Assembly (NCBI GenBank): GCA_965224605.1
Contig: CBDCZP010000008.1
Coordinates: 372,001-436,000 of the forward strand
Direction of reading: 5' to 3'
DNA length: 64,000 bases
Source of the DNA: HyVt-477 sp965224605
GTDB lineage: Bacteria; Pseudomonadota; Gammaproteobacteria; Thiotrichales; Thiotrichaceae
The notes beneath the pieces are model-generated. The model was not told where the DNA came from and did not search any database. It saw only the letters and a list, made by a program, of their open reading frames with translations. This document shows, in pieces, positions 1 through 8,788 of this stretch. Position 1 is the stretch's first letter. Each line of letters starts with the position of its first letter. The position numbers were made by a program, and so were the translations under genes.

Positions 1-315
1 AGTGAGTGCAATGGAAACTGCATATTGGGGAATCCCATAGAGATAATTAGTAGTACCATCCAATGGATCAATAATCCATTCAAAAGCGGAATCACCTTTA
101 TGTCGTCCAGACTCTTCGGCTAGTATAGAATGGTCGCGATAGGCATAACGAATCGTATCAATGATCGCTTCTTCTGCCATTTTGTCAACTTGACTGACAA
201 AGTCACTTTGTTCTTTTTCCTGGATATCTAATTGATCCACACGATCTGAATATCGGGAGATAATGTCACCTGCTTTACGTGCAGCGGTGACAGCTGTATT
301 GAGCATCGGATGCAT
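1..315 (-). CDS. suhB: Inositol-1-monophosphatase SuhB, N-terminal part
   Basis: The 105 codons visible are the N-terminal part of an inositol monophosphatase; the rest lies beyond the left edge of the window. The protein begins MHPMLNTAVTAARKAGDII, like E. coli SuhB, and carries the Mg-binding motif WIIDPLDGTTN near residues 82-92 and the upstream acidic EES near residue 70. The family hydrolyses inositol phosphates, and SuhB also takes part in ribosomal RNA transcription antitermination. The gene is divergent from trmJ with only about 40 bases between the starts, an arrangement common in gammaproteobacteria, so the two promoters must overlap. The start is the ATG at 315, with a second in-frame ATG three codons later. 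The identification is firm; only truncation limits it. Confidence 0.93.
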   Translation of the reverse strand, partial: MHPMLNTAVTAARKAGDIISRYSDRVDQLDIQEKEQSDFVSQVDKMAEEAIIDTIRYAYRDHSILAEESGRHKGDSAFEWIIDPLDGTTNYLYGIPQYAVSIALT

Positions 316-355
316 AAGAGATCTGTCCAAAATAAACCGCGAAGGATAGCAGATA

Positions 356-1126
356 ATGAGCCTCAACAATATACGCATTGTTCTAATAGCAACAACACAT
401 CCAGGAAATATAGGCGCTGCGGCCAGAGCAATGCTAACGATGGGCTTAACGGACTTGTATCTGGTGAATCCTGCTCACTTTCCAGACAAGCAAGCTACTA
501 CCATGGCCTCTGGCGCCGATTCAGTATTAGCACAAGCAACAACCGTAGCCTCTCTGCAACAGGCGATTACCGATTGTCATACTGTTATCGGTACTAGCGC
601 ACGCAATCAACGTGCTATTCAATGGCCGCTCATGGATGCCAGAAGCTGTGGTGAATTTATCGCAAAACGATCAACACAAGGGCAGGGAAAGGTAGCTCTT
701 GTTTTTGGTCGCGAAAGCTCAGGCCTAACCAATGAAGAGTTGGAAAGCTGTCAGTTTCTTGTTTCTATCCCCGTCAATCCTAACTTCAGTTCTTTAAACC
801 TTGCCGCCGCCGTTCAAGTGCTGAGTTACGAATGTGCCATAGCTTTAGAAAAACAGCAGCGTATAAATCAGCAAGACTCCTCGAATCAACAGCAAGAACC
901 TGCCGCCAACAAGGAAACCGAAGTCTTTTATCAACATCTTGAAAAAACCCTTATAGATTTACGCTACCTTGATCCAGATAAACCCCGTTTAATTATGCGG
1001 AAGTTACGCAGCATTATTGGCCGCATTGGACTCGCTAAGACAGAGATAAATTTATTGCATGGAATCCTGTCTGCTGCACAAGGTCGTAAATTTATACCAA
1101 GAGATCAACGAGATAACAGCGAATAA
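356..1126 (+). CDS. trmJ: tRNA (cytidine/uridine-2'-O-)-methyltransferase TrmJ
   Basis: A SpoU-family (SPOUT) RNA 2'-O-methyltransferase of 256 residues, the usual length for TrmJ, which methylates position 32 in the anticodon loop of some tRNAs using S-adenosylmethionine. The N-terminal motif IATTHPGNIGAAARAM (residues 11-26), the central VFGRESSGLTNEEL segment and the SLNLAAAVQVLSYE segment are the three SPOUT motifs that form the knotted cofactor site. The C-terminal helical tail contains IGRIGLAKTEINLLHGIL, typical of TrmJ. The ATG at 356 follows a GGATAG ribosome-binding site. It is divergent from suhB, as in many gammaproteobacteria. Confidence 0.92.
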   Translation: MSLNNIRIVLIATTHPGNIGAAARAMLTMGLTDLYLVNPAHFPDKQATTMASGADSVLAQATTVASLQQAITDCHTVIGTSARNQRAIQWPLMDARSCGEFIAKRSTQGQGKVALVFGRESSGLTNEELESCQFLVSIPVNPNFSSLNLAAAVQVLSYECAIALEKQQRINQQDSSNQQQEPAANKETEVFYQHLEKTLIDLRYLDPDKPRLIMRKLRSIIGRIGLAKTEINLLHGILSAAQGRKFIPRDQRDNSE

Positions 1127-1140
1127 CCTGTCCGCACACT

Positions 1141-2244
1141 CTAAATAAACGTATCAGCTAGTTTTTTCATCAAGCGATTAATCACCGGTTCAATGATTAT
1201 TTTCCCTTCCGGATTGTTTTTGACCCTTTCATAAAAAACTTCCATTTGAGGGACTTTTGAATTCACTAGACTAGCTGCTTCCAATTTGGCTTCTGTAGAC
1301 ATGGTTTGCATATTCTGACTAAGGTCTTCAAGATTCACTACTGCTTGTTCTAGTTCGCCCAACCTGGCTTTAGCTGTATTAGCATCTGTAATATTTTTAA
1401 GGGTAGTGGTTACTGAAGCTAAAATAGTTTTCAACTCTTCAAGCGAACTCCTTTCTGCTGTGGTTAGTACATTCTTTACCGTAGTAACATTTTCTACTTT
1501 TACGGTTGAATCACCTTTAGATAATTCCACAGACTTCTGGTTTGGATTGAAAAATAATGAGTAGGCAAAAAACAAAGCGGCAAACAGAAGTAAGTACAAT
1601 AACGGTAGCCACTTTTTGCGGGTTATAACCTTTCTCTCATCTTTTCCATTCCTCCTCTTTTTCCCTGTGATACCTACCTTTTTAGTATCCGTCATAACCG
1701 TTTTGTTTATCTGAACACTACTTTCCTCACCATTCACTTCACCCTTCTCAAAAAAGTTAGCCGTTTGTTGCTCCTTTAACAAGCCAACCAAATCTATTAC
1801 ATTTAGCCTATTGTCTTTATAGAGTTTCCGCTTAATCACTGACAAAATAATTGGCGTCAAGATTCTCATCAGAATTGATGAGGAACTGTGGCTTAGGCCA
1901 CTATCCTTTGACATCCCGTTAATCAGGCTCTCGATTTTGCTTACTCCCAACAATGAATTCAAGGAGTAAGCACCTGAGTTAGCAAATGATTTATGATTGT
2001 TTTCGATGAGTTGATCGCTCAAGCAATCGAGCATGGAATCATCTTGTGAATCAACTGCTTGAAACAGCGAGTCAGCACCTAATTCATTCGAAATAGTATC
2101 CGAGAAATTATCAAACAAACCCGGTACTGCGCTATTGATAGCCGCTTGTGTTTGTATGTCCGAGCCATTAACGGCACGACTTATCAGGTTAATCAGGTCA
2201 TTGTTGATATGGTTTTTGACCATTTCGACCAAGTTAAAACTCAT
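1141..2244 (-). CDS. DUF937 (YidB-like) protein with membrane segment and periplasmic C-terminus
   Basis: A 367-residue protein of unknown function. The first 155 residues resemble the DUF937/YidB family: repeated amphipathic helices, with AVPGLFDNFSDTIS and a Leu/Ser-rich stretch ending in TPIILSVIKRKL. A basic linker (about 195-211, with KKRRNGKDERK) leads to one hydrophobic segment at about 212-232, followed by a soluble tail of some 135 residues rich in Thr, Ala and Glu that is probably a coiled coil outside the membrane. Many relatives carry an OmpA domain after the membrane segment; I see no OmpA motif here. The ATG at 2244 follows AAGGAC. It stands alone, convergent with trmJ, and the heptamer tract lies upstream of its start. 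Confidence 0.6.
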   Translation of the reverse strand: MSFNLVEMVKNHINNDLINLISRAVNGSDIQTQAAINSAVPGLFDNFSDTISNELGADSLFQAVDSQDDSMLDCLSDQLIENNHKSFANSGAYSLNSLLGVSKIESLINGMSKDSGLSHSSSSILMRILTPIILSVIKRKLYKDNRLNVIDLVGLLKEQQTANFFEKGEVNGEESSVQINKTVMTDTKKVGITGKKRRNGKDERKVITRKKWLPLLYLLLFAALFFAYSLFFNPNQKSVELSKGDSTVKVENVTTVKNVLTTAERSSLEELKTILASVTTTLKNITDANTAKARLGELEQAVVNLEDLSQNMQTMSTEAKLEAASLVNSKVPQMEVFYERVKNNPEGKIIIEPVINRLMKKLADTFI

Positions 2245-2622
2245 TCTAATGTCCTTATTTAGGAATGTATGACTCTAGTAGAGTTTATAGTTCATCTGCA
2301 TGACTTTTTCCAACCGAATCGTCTGCTTTAACTATTTAGCCTGATGAGCGATAGCGAAACACGGGTAATCAAAGATTTTTCCCGCATTGTACTTAGTTAT
2401 TAGTTATTAGTTATTAGTTATTAGTTATTAGTTATTAGTTATTAGTTATTAGGGTTTAGGATTTAGGATTTAGGGTTTAGGGTTTAGGGTTTAGGGTTTA
2501 GGGTTTAGGGTTTAGGGTTTAGGGTTTAGGATTTAGGGTTTAGATTGAAACAAAAGAAGGGGATTGTTTTAGAATATTAGGTCAAACAGCTGGAGATAAT
2601 AAACAATCCCCAGCAGTCTAAA
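2245..2622. other. Intergenic region holding a heptamer tract
   Basis: The space between the DUF937 gene start and the 3' end of grxD (both minus strand). Positions 2337-2372 contain a fragment GCGATAGCGAAACACGGG that resembles one arm of the long hairpin at 41657-41736. Positions 2393-2539 are the tandem heptamer tract. I see no open reading frame or RNA gene. Confidence 0.7.
2393..2539. repeat. Tandem heptamer tract, 21 units of two types
   Basis: The tract is an unbroken 7-base register: eight units of TTAGTTA (2393-2448), then thirteen units of TTAGGGT, three or so of which read TTAGGAT (2449-2539), then a decayed unit. The switch between unit types happens without loss of phase, so one type probably arose from the other by mutation and re-amplification. 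The second half equals the plant-type telomere repeat, which is coincidence in a bacterial chromosome. Intergenic heptamer tracts are known in cyanobacteria and in marine Beggiatoaceae. Copy number is likely variable between strains. Confidence 0.95.
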
Positions 2623-2952
2623 TCAGGCGTCTTCAGAGTCTACATTGACAGCATCTAGTGCAGTTTTGAGTTCACCATTCTGATGCATCTCCAAAGTAAT
2701 ATCATGTCCGCCAATAAGCTCGCCATTGATATACACTTGAGGAAATGTAGGCCAGTTCTGATAACGAGGTAGATTCTGGAAAATTTCAGGATCTTCAATC
2801 ACATTGACATATGCAAAGGGCTTGCCATAGGACATTAAAACCTCAGAGGTACGACTAGAAAAACCACATTGGGGGAGTTTAGGTGTACCTTTCATAAAAA
2901 TGATAACCGCATTTTCTTTGACTGCGCTATCAATTCGTTCCATTACGTCCAT
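2623..2952 (-). CDS. grxD: Monothiol glutaredoxin, Grx4 family
   Basis: A 109-residue single-domain monothiol glutaredoxin. The active-site CGFS is at residues 29-32 after KGTPKLPQ, and the glutathione-binding WPTFPQVYINGELIGG segment follows near residues 67-82. Proteins of this family bind a glutathione-ligated [2Fe-2S] cluster as a bridged dimer and pass clusters to acceptors or act with BolA in iron sensing, in the cytoplasm. The length matches E. coli GrxD. The ATG at 2952 is preceded by AAGGT. It is divergent from the DUF2797 gene across 184 bases that contain a 9-base inverted repeat. Confidence 0.93.
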   Translation of the reverse strand: MDVMERIDSAVKENAVIIFMKGTPKLPQCGFSSRTSEVLMSYGKPFAYVNVIEDPEIFQNLPRYQNWPTFPQVYINGELIGGHDITLEMHQNGELKTALDAVNVDSEDA

Positions 2953-3024
2953 AATTTTTACCTTTTAAAAGTTGTTTCAGGTGAGCCACGTGAATATTAG
3001 GGCAATGATCGCATGTTTCAATAG

Positions 3025-3051
3025 CTAATTCTAATCTCAGTATAGAATTAG
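3025..3051. promoter_or_regulatory. Inverted repeat in the grxD/DUF2797 divergent region
   Basis: CTAATTCTA and TAGAATTAG form perfect 9-base arms around 9 bases. It lies between two divergent starts, where an operator would be expected. The regulator cannot be named from the sequence. Confidence 0.4.
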
Positions 3052-3136
3052 TGGTCACTCCGTTGATCCATATTTTTGCATAAATCAGAGCATAATTTCA
3101 TAACAGCATCCATCATTTTTCTGTACTATTTGCAGC

Positions 3137-3958
3137 ATGAATATAACTGGTCATTTAAGAAAAATGAAAGTGGCGTTGCAAAACCCCGTTCATTACTCAT
3201 TAGTTCTCGGCGAGAAACTCGTTCCTATCTCTGATGCCATAGGGGAAAAAATTACTCTCACTCACACAGGATCTATTAATTGTGTGCATTGCGGCAGACT
3301 CACCAAGAAGAGTTTTAATCAGGGTTATTGCTTTCCGTGTGTGCGCAAGCTCGCTCAATGCGATATATGTATTGTTAGACCGGAGCTTTGCCACTACGAA
3401 GAAGATACTTGCCGAGAGCCACAATGGGGGGAATCCAACTGCATGCAGCCTCATTATGTTTATTTGGCGAATACTTCTGGTGTCAAGGTTGGCATTACGC
3501 GCCACAACCAACTTCCCACGCGCTGGATTGACCAAGGTGCTATTCAGGCACTACCCATTTTAATGGTTGAGTCTCGCCTTATTTCAGGCTTGGCTGAAGT
3601 CGAAATAAAGGAATATGTTAGTGATAAAACGCAATGGCAACGCATGTTGAAAGGGGGGGTTGAACCCATTGATTTAGCCACCTATCGTGATGAGATATTC
3701 GAAGAAGCAGAAATTGAAATAAGCCAACTTCAGGAACGCTTTGGCGAAGAGGCAGTTGAGTTGCTAGAGTATGAAGATGTCGTTGAGATTGAATACCCCG
3801 TGCTGCAATACCCAACTGCCGTGAAATCCATGAATTTTGATAAGACACCCGAAGTATCTGGAATCCTGCAAGGTATCAAAGGACAGTACCTTATCTTTGA
3901 TACAGGGGTTATCAATATCCGTAAATTTGGAGGTTATGAGGTGGAACTTAGTATTTAG
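3137..3958 (+). CDS. DUF2797 family protein
   Basis: A 273-residue cytoplasmic protein of the DUF2797 family, whose function is not known. The N-terminal half has a cluster of cysteines: NCVHCGRLTKKSFNQGYC at about 48-65, then CVRKLAQCDIC, and later C residues before QPHYVYLANTSGVKVGITR. The pairs C-X2-C suggest a structural metal site. The segment YVYLANTSGVKVGIT followed by R and W resembles a GIY-YIG-like start, a similarity I regard as weak. The C-terminal part is acidic. The ATG at 3137 has no clear ribosome-binding site, but it retains the family's N-terminal GHLRKMKV. Confidence 0.75.
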   Translation: MNITGHLRKMKVALQNPVHYSLVLGEKLVPISDAIGEKITLTHTGSINCVHCGRLTKKSFNQGYCFPCVRKLAQCDICIVRPELCHYEEDTCREPQWGESNCMQPHYVYLANTSGVKVGITRHNQLPTRWIDQGAIQALPILMVESRLISGLAEVEIKEYVSDKTQWQRMLKGGVEPIDLATYRDEIFEEAEIEISQLQERFGEEAVELLEYEDVVEIEYPVLQYPTAVKSMNFDKTPEVSGILQGIKGQYLIFDTGVINIRKFGGYEVELSI

Positions 3959-4000
3959 TTGCGCCCAAAATGAGCTTGGAGTGATAAGACTGCCGGAGCT

Positions 4001-5662
4001 CTACTTTCTTTTCCCCCATATGTGCTCATTAATCTGAGCCTCTTTTCCTTCTTCTTCTGGTTTGTTTTTTGTTTCTGGATTCCTGGCCTCTGAATTCGTA
4101 GTCTTTTTTACAGAGGGTCGCTTCGGCTTCCCTGATTTAGAGCCAATGCTTGCTTTGTCTTTATCTTTATTATGAACAACATCTGCGACTTTATCGCTAG
4201 TTGTGTTTTTCCTTATACTAGGCTGAGACCATGGGCTTTTACTATCTTCTATAATGTTTTCTCTATTATCCTCTATTTTCTCTTTAGCATTCGGTCTGGG
4301 TTTCGGTTTGGGATTAACTCTTGTCTTTCCCCCCTCTATATCCTGTGCTTCTGAGACTACTCGCGGATCTTTTTTTCTGGCCTGATATGGACTCGATACT
4401 TGTTTTTCATGTAATTTCTGACGCTTTTTCTTAGAGAGCTTAGCTTTGCTTTTTTTCTTGGGATTTTTCCGAGGCGGCGGCGGCGGCGCTTTTTTACTAG
4501 CTTCAAAATCGGCCACTTGTTCACGTTTCAGTACTAAACCGTGCCTTTTTTCAATAACGGCAAAATGCGCATATTCGTGGTGAGCAATCAGTGATATAGC
4601 CTGCCCTCTTCTTCCTGCTCGCCCGGTACGTCCTATTCGATGCGTATAATCATTGGGAGAACGAGGCAATTCGAAATTGATCACACAGTCTAATCGTTCT
4701 ACATCCAGCCCACGAGATGCGACATCAGTCGCCACTAGTACTCGTATAGCGCCTTTTTTAAAAGCATCAACTGCTGCTAAACGCTCTTTTTGTTCCCTGT
4801 CACCATGCAGAGCAACCGCATCTATCTTATATTCCTTTAGTTTTTCAACTACTCGGTCACATGTTTTTTTAGCACTACAAAAAACCAGAACCTGCTGCCA
4901 GTCATTTTCTTTTAATAAATGCGCCAATAATGCAAACTTCTTATCAGCATTAACGGTCACGGCATGCTGATCAATAACCGACTCTAAATGCTGTTCAAGG
5001 TTAATGATGGTGGGATTGTCCAGAAACGATCGAACTAATGAGCGAATACTCTCCGGGAATGTTGCGGTGAATAGCAATTTTTGGTGTTTGTTCGGCAGAC
5101 GTTTTAAAACCGCTTCTATCTCTTCTTTAAAATGCGTATCTACCAGACGATCAGCCTCATCAATCACTATGGTTTGTAATTTGTTAAACTTTAAGGCTCC
5201 TTCTTCGGTTAAATCCAACAGCCGATTAGGTGTCGCAATCAGTACATCTACTCCACTTTTCATCGCCTTGATTTGTGAATCCATTTTCACGCCACCATAC
5301 ACGCTCAAACAGCGTATTTCGGGTTGAATGTCCTGCGCGAGTAAATTCACTTCTTCACGGACTTGAACCACCAATTCACGTGTGGGCACCAGAATCAACG
5401 CACGGACATGGCGTCCTTTTGCCGAAACCCAGCCATCTGCTTCTTTTTGCTCAATTATCTTTTGCAATAAGGGCAGCACAAACGCAGTGGTCTTGCCCGA
5501 ACCTGTTTCCGCACTAGCCAACACATCACCACCTGCTAAAATAACAGGTATCGCATCGACCTGTATCTTGGTTGGATGTAGATAGTTGGCTTTTTTTATG
5601 GCTGACACCAATGCCGTTGACAGTCCAAACGAAGAGAATTCAATGTTAGCTTTTTTATACAT
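4001..5662 (-). CDS. DEAD-box RNA helicase, RhlE-like, with long basic tail
   Basis: An ATP-dependent RNA helicase of 553 residues. The core (about 1-380) has the Q-motif region, Walker A AETGSGKT at 51-58, PTREL at 93-97, DEAD at 168-171, motif III as TAT at 199-201 in place of the usual SAT, then VATDVASRGLDV and HRIGRTGRAGR. The remaining 170 residues are a low-complexity tail: a run of six prolines, then lysine-rich and Ser/Asn-rich sequence, probably an RNA-binding or condensate-forming region. RhlE-class proteins act in ribosome assembly and RNA decay. A second helicase of this class is encoded at 26086-27483, which has the normal SAT motif. The subfamily is uncertain. Confidence 0.88.
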   Translation of the reverse strand: MYKKANIEFSSFGLSTALVSAIKKANYLHPTKIQVDAIPVILAGGDVLASAETGSGKTTAFVLPLLQKIIEQKEADGWVSAKGRHVRALILVPTRELVVQVREEVNLLAQDIQPEIRCLSVYGGVKMDSQIKAMKSGVDVLIATPNRLLDLTEEGALKFNKLQTIVIDEADRLVDTHFKEEIEAVLKRLPNKHQKLLFTATFPESIRSLVRSFLDNPTIINLEQHLESVIDQHAVTVNADKKFALLAHLLKENDWQQVLVFCSAKKTCDRVVEKLKEYKIDAVALHGDREQKERLAAVDAFKKGAIRVLVATDVASRGLDVERLDCVINFELPRSPNDYTHRIGRTGRAGRRGQAISLIAHHEYAHFAVIEKRHGLVLKREQVADFEASKKAPPPPPRKNPKKKSKAKLSKKKRQKLHEKQVSSPYQARKKDPRVVSEAQDIEGGKTRVNPKPKPRPNAKEKIEDNRENIIEDSKSPWSQPSIRKNTTSDKVADVVHNKDKDKASIGSKSGKPKRPSVKKTTNSEARNPETKNKPEEEGKEAQINEHIWGKRK

Positions 5663-5939
5663 TATTCCAGTATGAGGCAGTACCCCGTAGAACTCAATAT
5701 AACTACGCAGGACATGGCAATAGATTTACGAAGGTTATAGACCTCAAGCTGAGTCAAAAACAACATATATTCCACTCTATCTATCGAAACATTATTCTAT
5801 AACTTAATGTATATCATGTATATACTGTGGATTTATTTGATTATAAGTTTTTTCTCTGGCCTGTATAAAGATTGACATCAACTATAGAATTGTTACTATT
5901 CAGCGGTTATTTCTCCACAAACATCAAACTAAGACACCT

Positions 5940-7515
5940 ATGCGGACAACAGCCCTTACCATTGCTGCATTAATCCTGACCCTACTGGCTATATTTTTTG
6001 TTTACCAGATCAGTCATGAACAAGCTGCACCGCCGCCCAAAAGCGATGTAGCACTAGAAAATGGTGCGCGTCTTATTTGGCAAGACTGTTGGTTTGAAGC
6101 CCCCGACAATGTTAATTGCGCCCGCTTTCATACGGCTCCAGAGAAAAAAAGGTCAAGCAGCCTCTTTTTCACTTCCTGTTGTGGTATTACGTTATCAGGG
6201 GTTTGATCGTAAAAACGATCCCGTTGTCTATATGGCAGGTGGTCCCGGCTCGGGCGCGGGTCTTGAGTCTCAACAAATTAAAGGATACTGGTTGCCCTGG
6301 TTCGCCGAGGCAAATTTTCATCGCGACCTGGTGTTGTTTGATCAACGGGGAACGGGTCTTAGCAAACCAAATTTGACGTGCCCAGAATATCACCAGGCTA
6401 TTCGTGATAGCTTTATACATAGCACAACCTCTGTAGAAAAAAAAGGCAAAACACTTCTAGCTCTGAAAGGCTGCTACAAAAAAATGAAAGACAATGACGT
6501 TCCTGTCGATGAAGTAAGCACCCTGTATAGTGCTGCGGATGTCAACGACCTGATGGATGCACTTAACTATCCTATGTGGAATTTGCACGGCGTCTCTTAT
6601 AGCACTCGTCTGGCTATTGTTATTGAGAGGAAATACCCTGGGCGTGTAAGAAGCATGGTGCTTGACTCCGTCTACCCTATTCAAAAACATTTCTATAAAG
6701 AGTGGCCTACCTTGTTAGACGACAGCCTGAAGAAGATATTTTCTTTTTGCGATCATCAAGCTGCATGCAAGCAAAAATACGGAAATATTGAAACCAAGTT
6801 TTGGGAAACAATAGCTGGGCTGAAGAAAAACCCATTGAAGGTCGATGCAACTGGCCCTCGTTTAATATTGTCCGATGTCATTTTTGATGATGAAACCTTC
6901 ATCGATTTTTTATTTGATAGTCAGTATGAATCGGGAAGCTTATATGATCTACCTGCTGTTATTGATGCCTTTAGTCGTCGAGATGGCGAATTGTTAAAAG
7001 AATATATTAATGAGTATCTTCAATCACGACTGGAAGGCTCTGTCAGTGAAATTGTTTTCCGGGCTATTGAATGCAAAGACAATCCTCCCGTTGATAAAGC
7101 TGAAATGACTCAGAGATATAAGAAATTCCCCAAATTATTACCCTACCTATCAACTGAATTTGATGCTTGCGACATCTGGGGTAATAAAAATGGCGACATG
7201 AATATCACAAATCTGACATCAAAGTCTGATGTGCCTGTGCTGATTTTAGCGGGTGAGGATGATCCCGTTACTCCTATTAACTGGGTAGATGATATTTTAG
7301 AACAATATGCTAATTCACAGTTCTTCAGTTTCCCCCATATTTCACACAGTGTCATGGATAGAAAAGCTTGTGGTATTGAATTATTTAGCCGTTTCGTCGA
7401 TGATCCGGAGACTCGTCCCACCGCCGATTGTAGGGATTACAACACAGCTTCAAACAAGAGCAGCACTACTAATTCAACCGATAAGAATAACAATGCCAAT
7501 GCCGAGATGTACTAA
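5940..7515 (+). pseudogene. TAP-like alpha/beta hydrolase (peptidase S33 type), frameshifted
   Basis: Two overlapping frames make one protein of about 525 residues. The first, from ATG 5940, has a signal-anchor (ALTIAALILTLLAIFFVYQI) and the family's QDCWFEAPDNVNCARFHTAPEKK. It fails after the A7 run at 6144-6150. The next frame carries on with GQAASFSLPVVVLRYQG. Six A residues would join them exactly. The second part has the oxyanion motif MAGGPGSG, LFDQRGTGLS, the nucleophile elbow GVSYS, the Asp region ILAGEDDPVTP and the His in ISHSVMDRKACG. Such proteins are exported prolyl or tripeptidyl aminopeptidases. The catalytic triad is intact, so a sequencing error or polymerase slippage is as likely as true decay. 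Confidence 0.82.
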
Positions 7516-7550
7516 TTCGTTAGCATTCAAATCTACTGTGAAAAAAAAAT

Positions 7551-8300
7551 CTACTGTGAAAATAGTTTTCCTTTTTCTTTTATGTGTATATAACCATCAG
7601 GTTTAGGTCGACCCACCATAGAAAGCATACCTTGCAAACTCGCTCCACGGGGTGTCGTTTTTAACTTTAAATCCGTGTGGTATTGCCATTGAGCATCAAG
7701 CACTACATGACCTTTTATATCTACAGGGGCATTGTTAGCTGTTAGATTACCTATTAATTTACCACCAGATTCGGGATTTATCTTGAGCTGATAATTACCC
7801 TCAGCAAGCTTTATTGGGCTATCAAGTCCACCTTTTTCCCAATTCAATACAGCTGATACCAATGGAGGTGTTAACGGTTCCTTTTGTTGCATTTCCAAAT
7901 GATCAATAACACCCCGAAAATTACCTGTGATTTTGGCATACCGCTGGAACTTGTTAATAAAAGCCCCTGTTGTGGTAAATTGAGTATCATCCAGAATCAT
8001 CGTTTTATTAAGAGAGGCCTTATAGGTTCCACTGGCGGTTAGCTCATTTCCCTTCAGGCTAAAATCACCCTTCGCCGCACCTGTTAACAGACCTAAAGAA
8101 TTCACCGTCCAACTGGCTTCACCCAAATCGATACCCTTGAATGTCACCCGTGCGGCACTACCTTCCCACAACGAGCCGCTAACACCTTGCAATGCTATTG
8201 GTGAATTTGATTCTATTTGAGAGGCAATAATGCTTGCAGGCGTTTTCACGAACAATGCAATCAGAAAGACTACAATGCTTAGAATTATAATTTTCTTCAC
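7551..8300 (-). CDS. gspN: Type II secretion system protein GspN
   Basis: A 249-residue inner-membrane protein of the GspN family, an accessory part of the type II secretion machine. One N-terminal membrane segment (IIILSIVVFLIALFV) is followed by a periplasmic domain with the family pattern in which short beta strands alternate: GVSGSLWEGSAARVTFKGIDLG and, near the end, LQGMLSMVGRPKPDGY. The start codon overlaps the gspM stop by four bases (ATGA), so the two are translationally coupled. It is the last gene of a gspK-L-M-N unit. A role in secretion follows from family and context. Confidence 0.87.
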   Translation of the reverse strand: MKKIIILSIVVFLIALFVKTPASIIASQIESNSPIALQGVSGSLWEGSAARVTFKGIDLGEASWTVNSLGLLTGAAKGDFSLKGNELTASGTYKASLNKTMILDDTQFTTTGAFINKFQRYAKITGNFRGVIDHLEMQQKEPLTPPLVSAVLNWEKGGLDSPIKLAEGNYQLKINPESGGKLIGNLTANNAPVDIKGHVVLDAQWQYHTDLKLKTTPRGASLQGMLSMVGRPKPDGYIHIKEKGKLFSQ

Positions 8301-8788
8301 TTATTATTCCCTAATCGAAGGTTTGCATTCACAGCCCCATGCTTATTAATCGGAGTGATATCCATCTTAAGAATACGTAAACGATAGGTTGTTTCCATCT
8401 CTCCGAGAAACTGCATCATCTGATCAACATTCACATCCTTCAAAGAAATTCTGATCTCGTCACTACCCCGCATCTGTTTTAGACCTTTTTTAAGTTTGTA
8501 TTTTTGTAAGGCTCTCTCGATAACCTGAGAAGGATTAGCGGGTGTGCTCGGACGTTTCCCCGCAGGATTGTTCTGTGCTTGCACAATATTACTCTGTGCC
8601 ATTTGCATCCAGTGCAATTCAGTCTCACGCTCCTGAATTTGAGTTTCCAGCTTAACGTGCGCCGTTTTAAGTGGTTCCAGGATCAATGCCCATAACAAAA
8701 TAAGTAGAGCAATCGCTAAGCCACCAAAGACCATGATCTTTTCACGAGCATTTAGCATCGAGAACCATTGTTGAATGGCTTGTCTCAT
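8297..8788 (-). CDS. gspM: Type II secretion system protein GspM
   Basis: A 163-residue bitopic protein, the usual size of GspM, which partners GspL in the inner-membrane platform. The cytoplasmic start RQAIQQWFSMLNAREKIMV, the membrane segment at about 18-38 and the ferredoxin-like periplasmic domain ending in LRILKMDITPINKHGAVNANLRL match the family. Its start overlaps the gspL stop (ATGA) and its stop overlaps the gspN start, so three genes form one coupled unit. Confidence 0.9.
   Translation of the reverse strand: MRQAIQQWFSMLNAREKIMVFGGLAIALLILLWALILEPLKTAHVKLETQIQERETELHWMQMAQSNIVQAQNNPAGKRPSTPANPSQVIERALQKYKLKKGLKQMRGSDEIRISLKDVNVDQMMQFLGEMETTYRLRILKMDITPINKHGAVNANLRLGNNK

Noticed and set aside
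310..597. Plus-strand reading frame of 95 codons overlapping the start of trmJ
   Set aside because: It shares the trmJ DNA in another frame and has no family pattern.
2393..2539. CRISPR-like or telomere-like array
   Set aside because: Units are seven bases with no spacers, so it is not a CRISPR. The match to a plant telomere unit is by chance.
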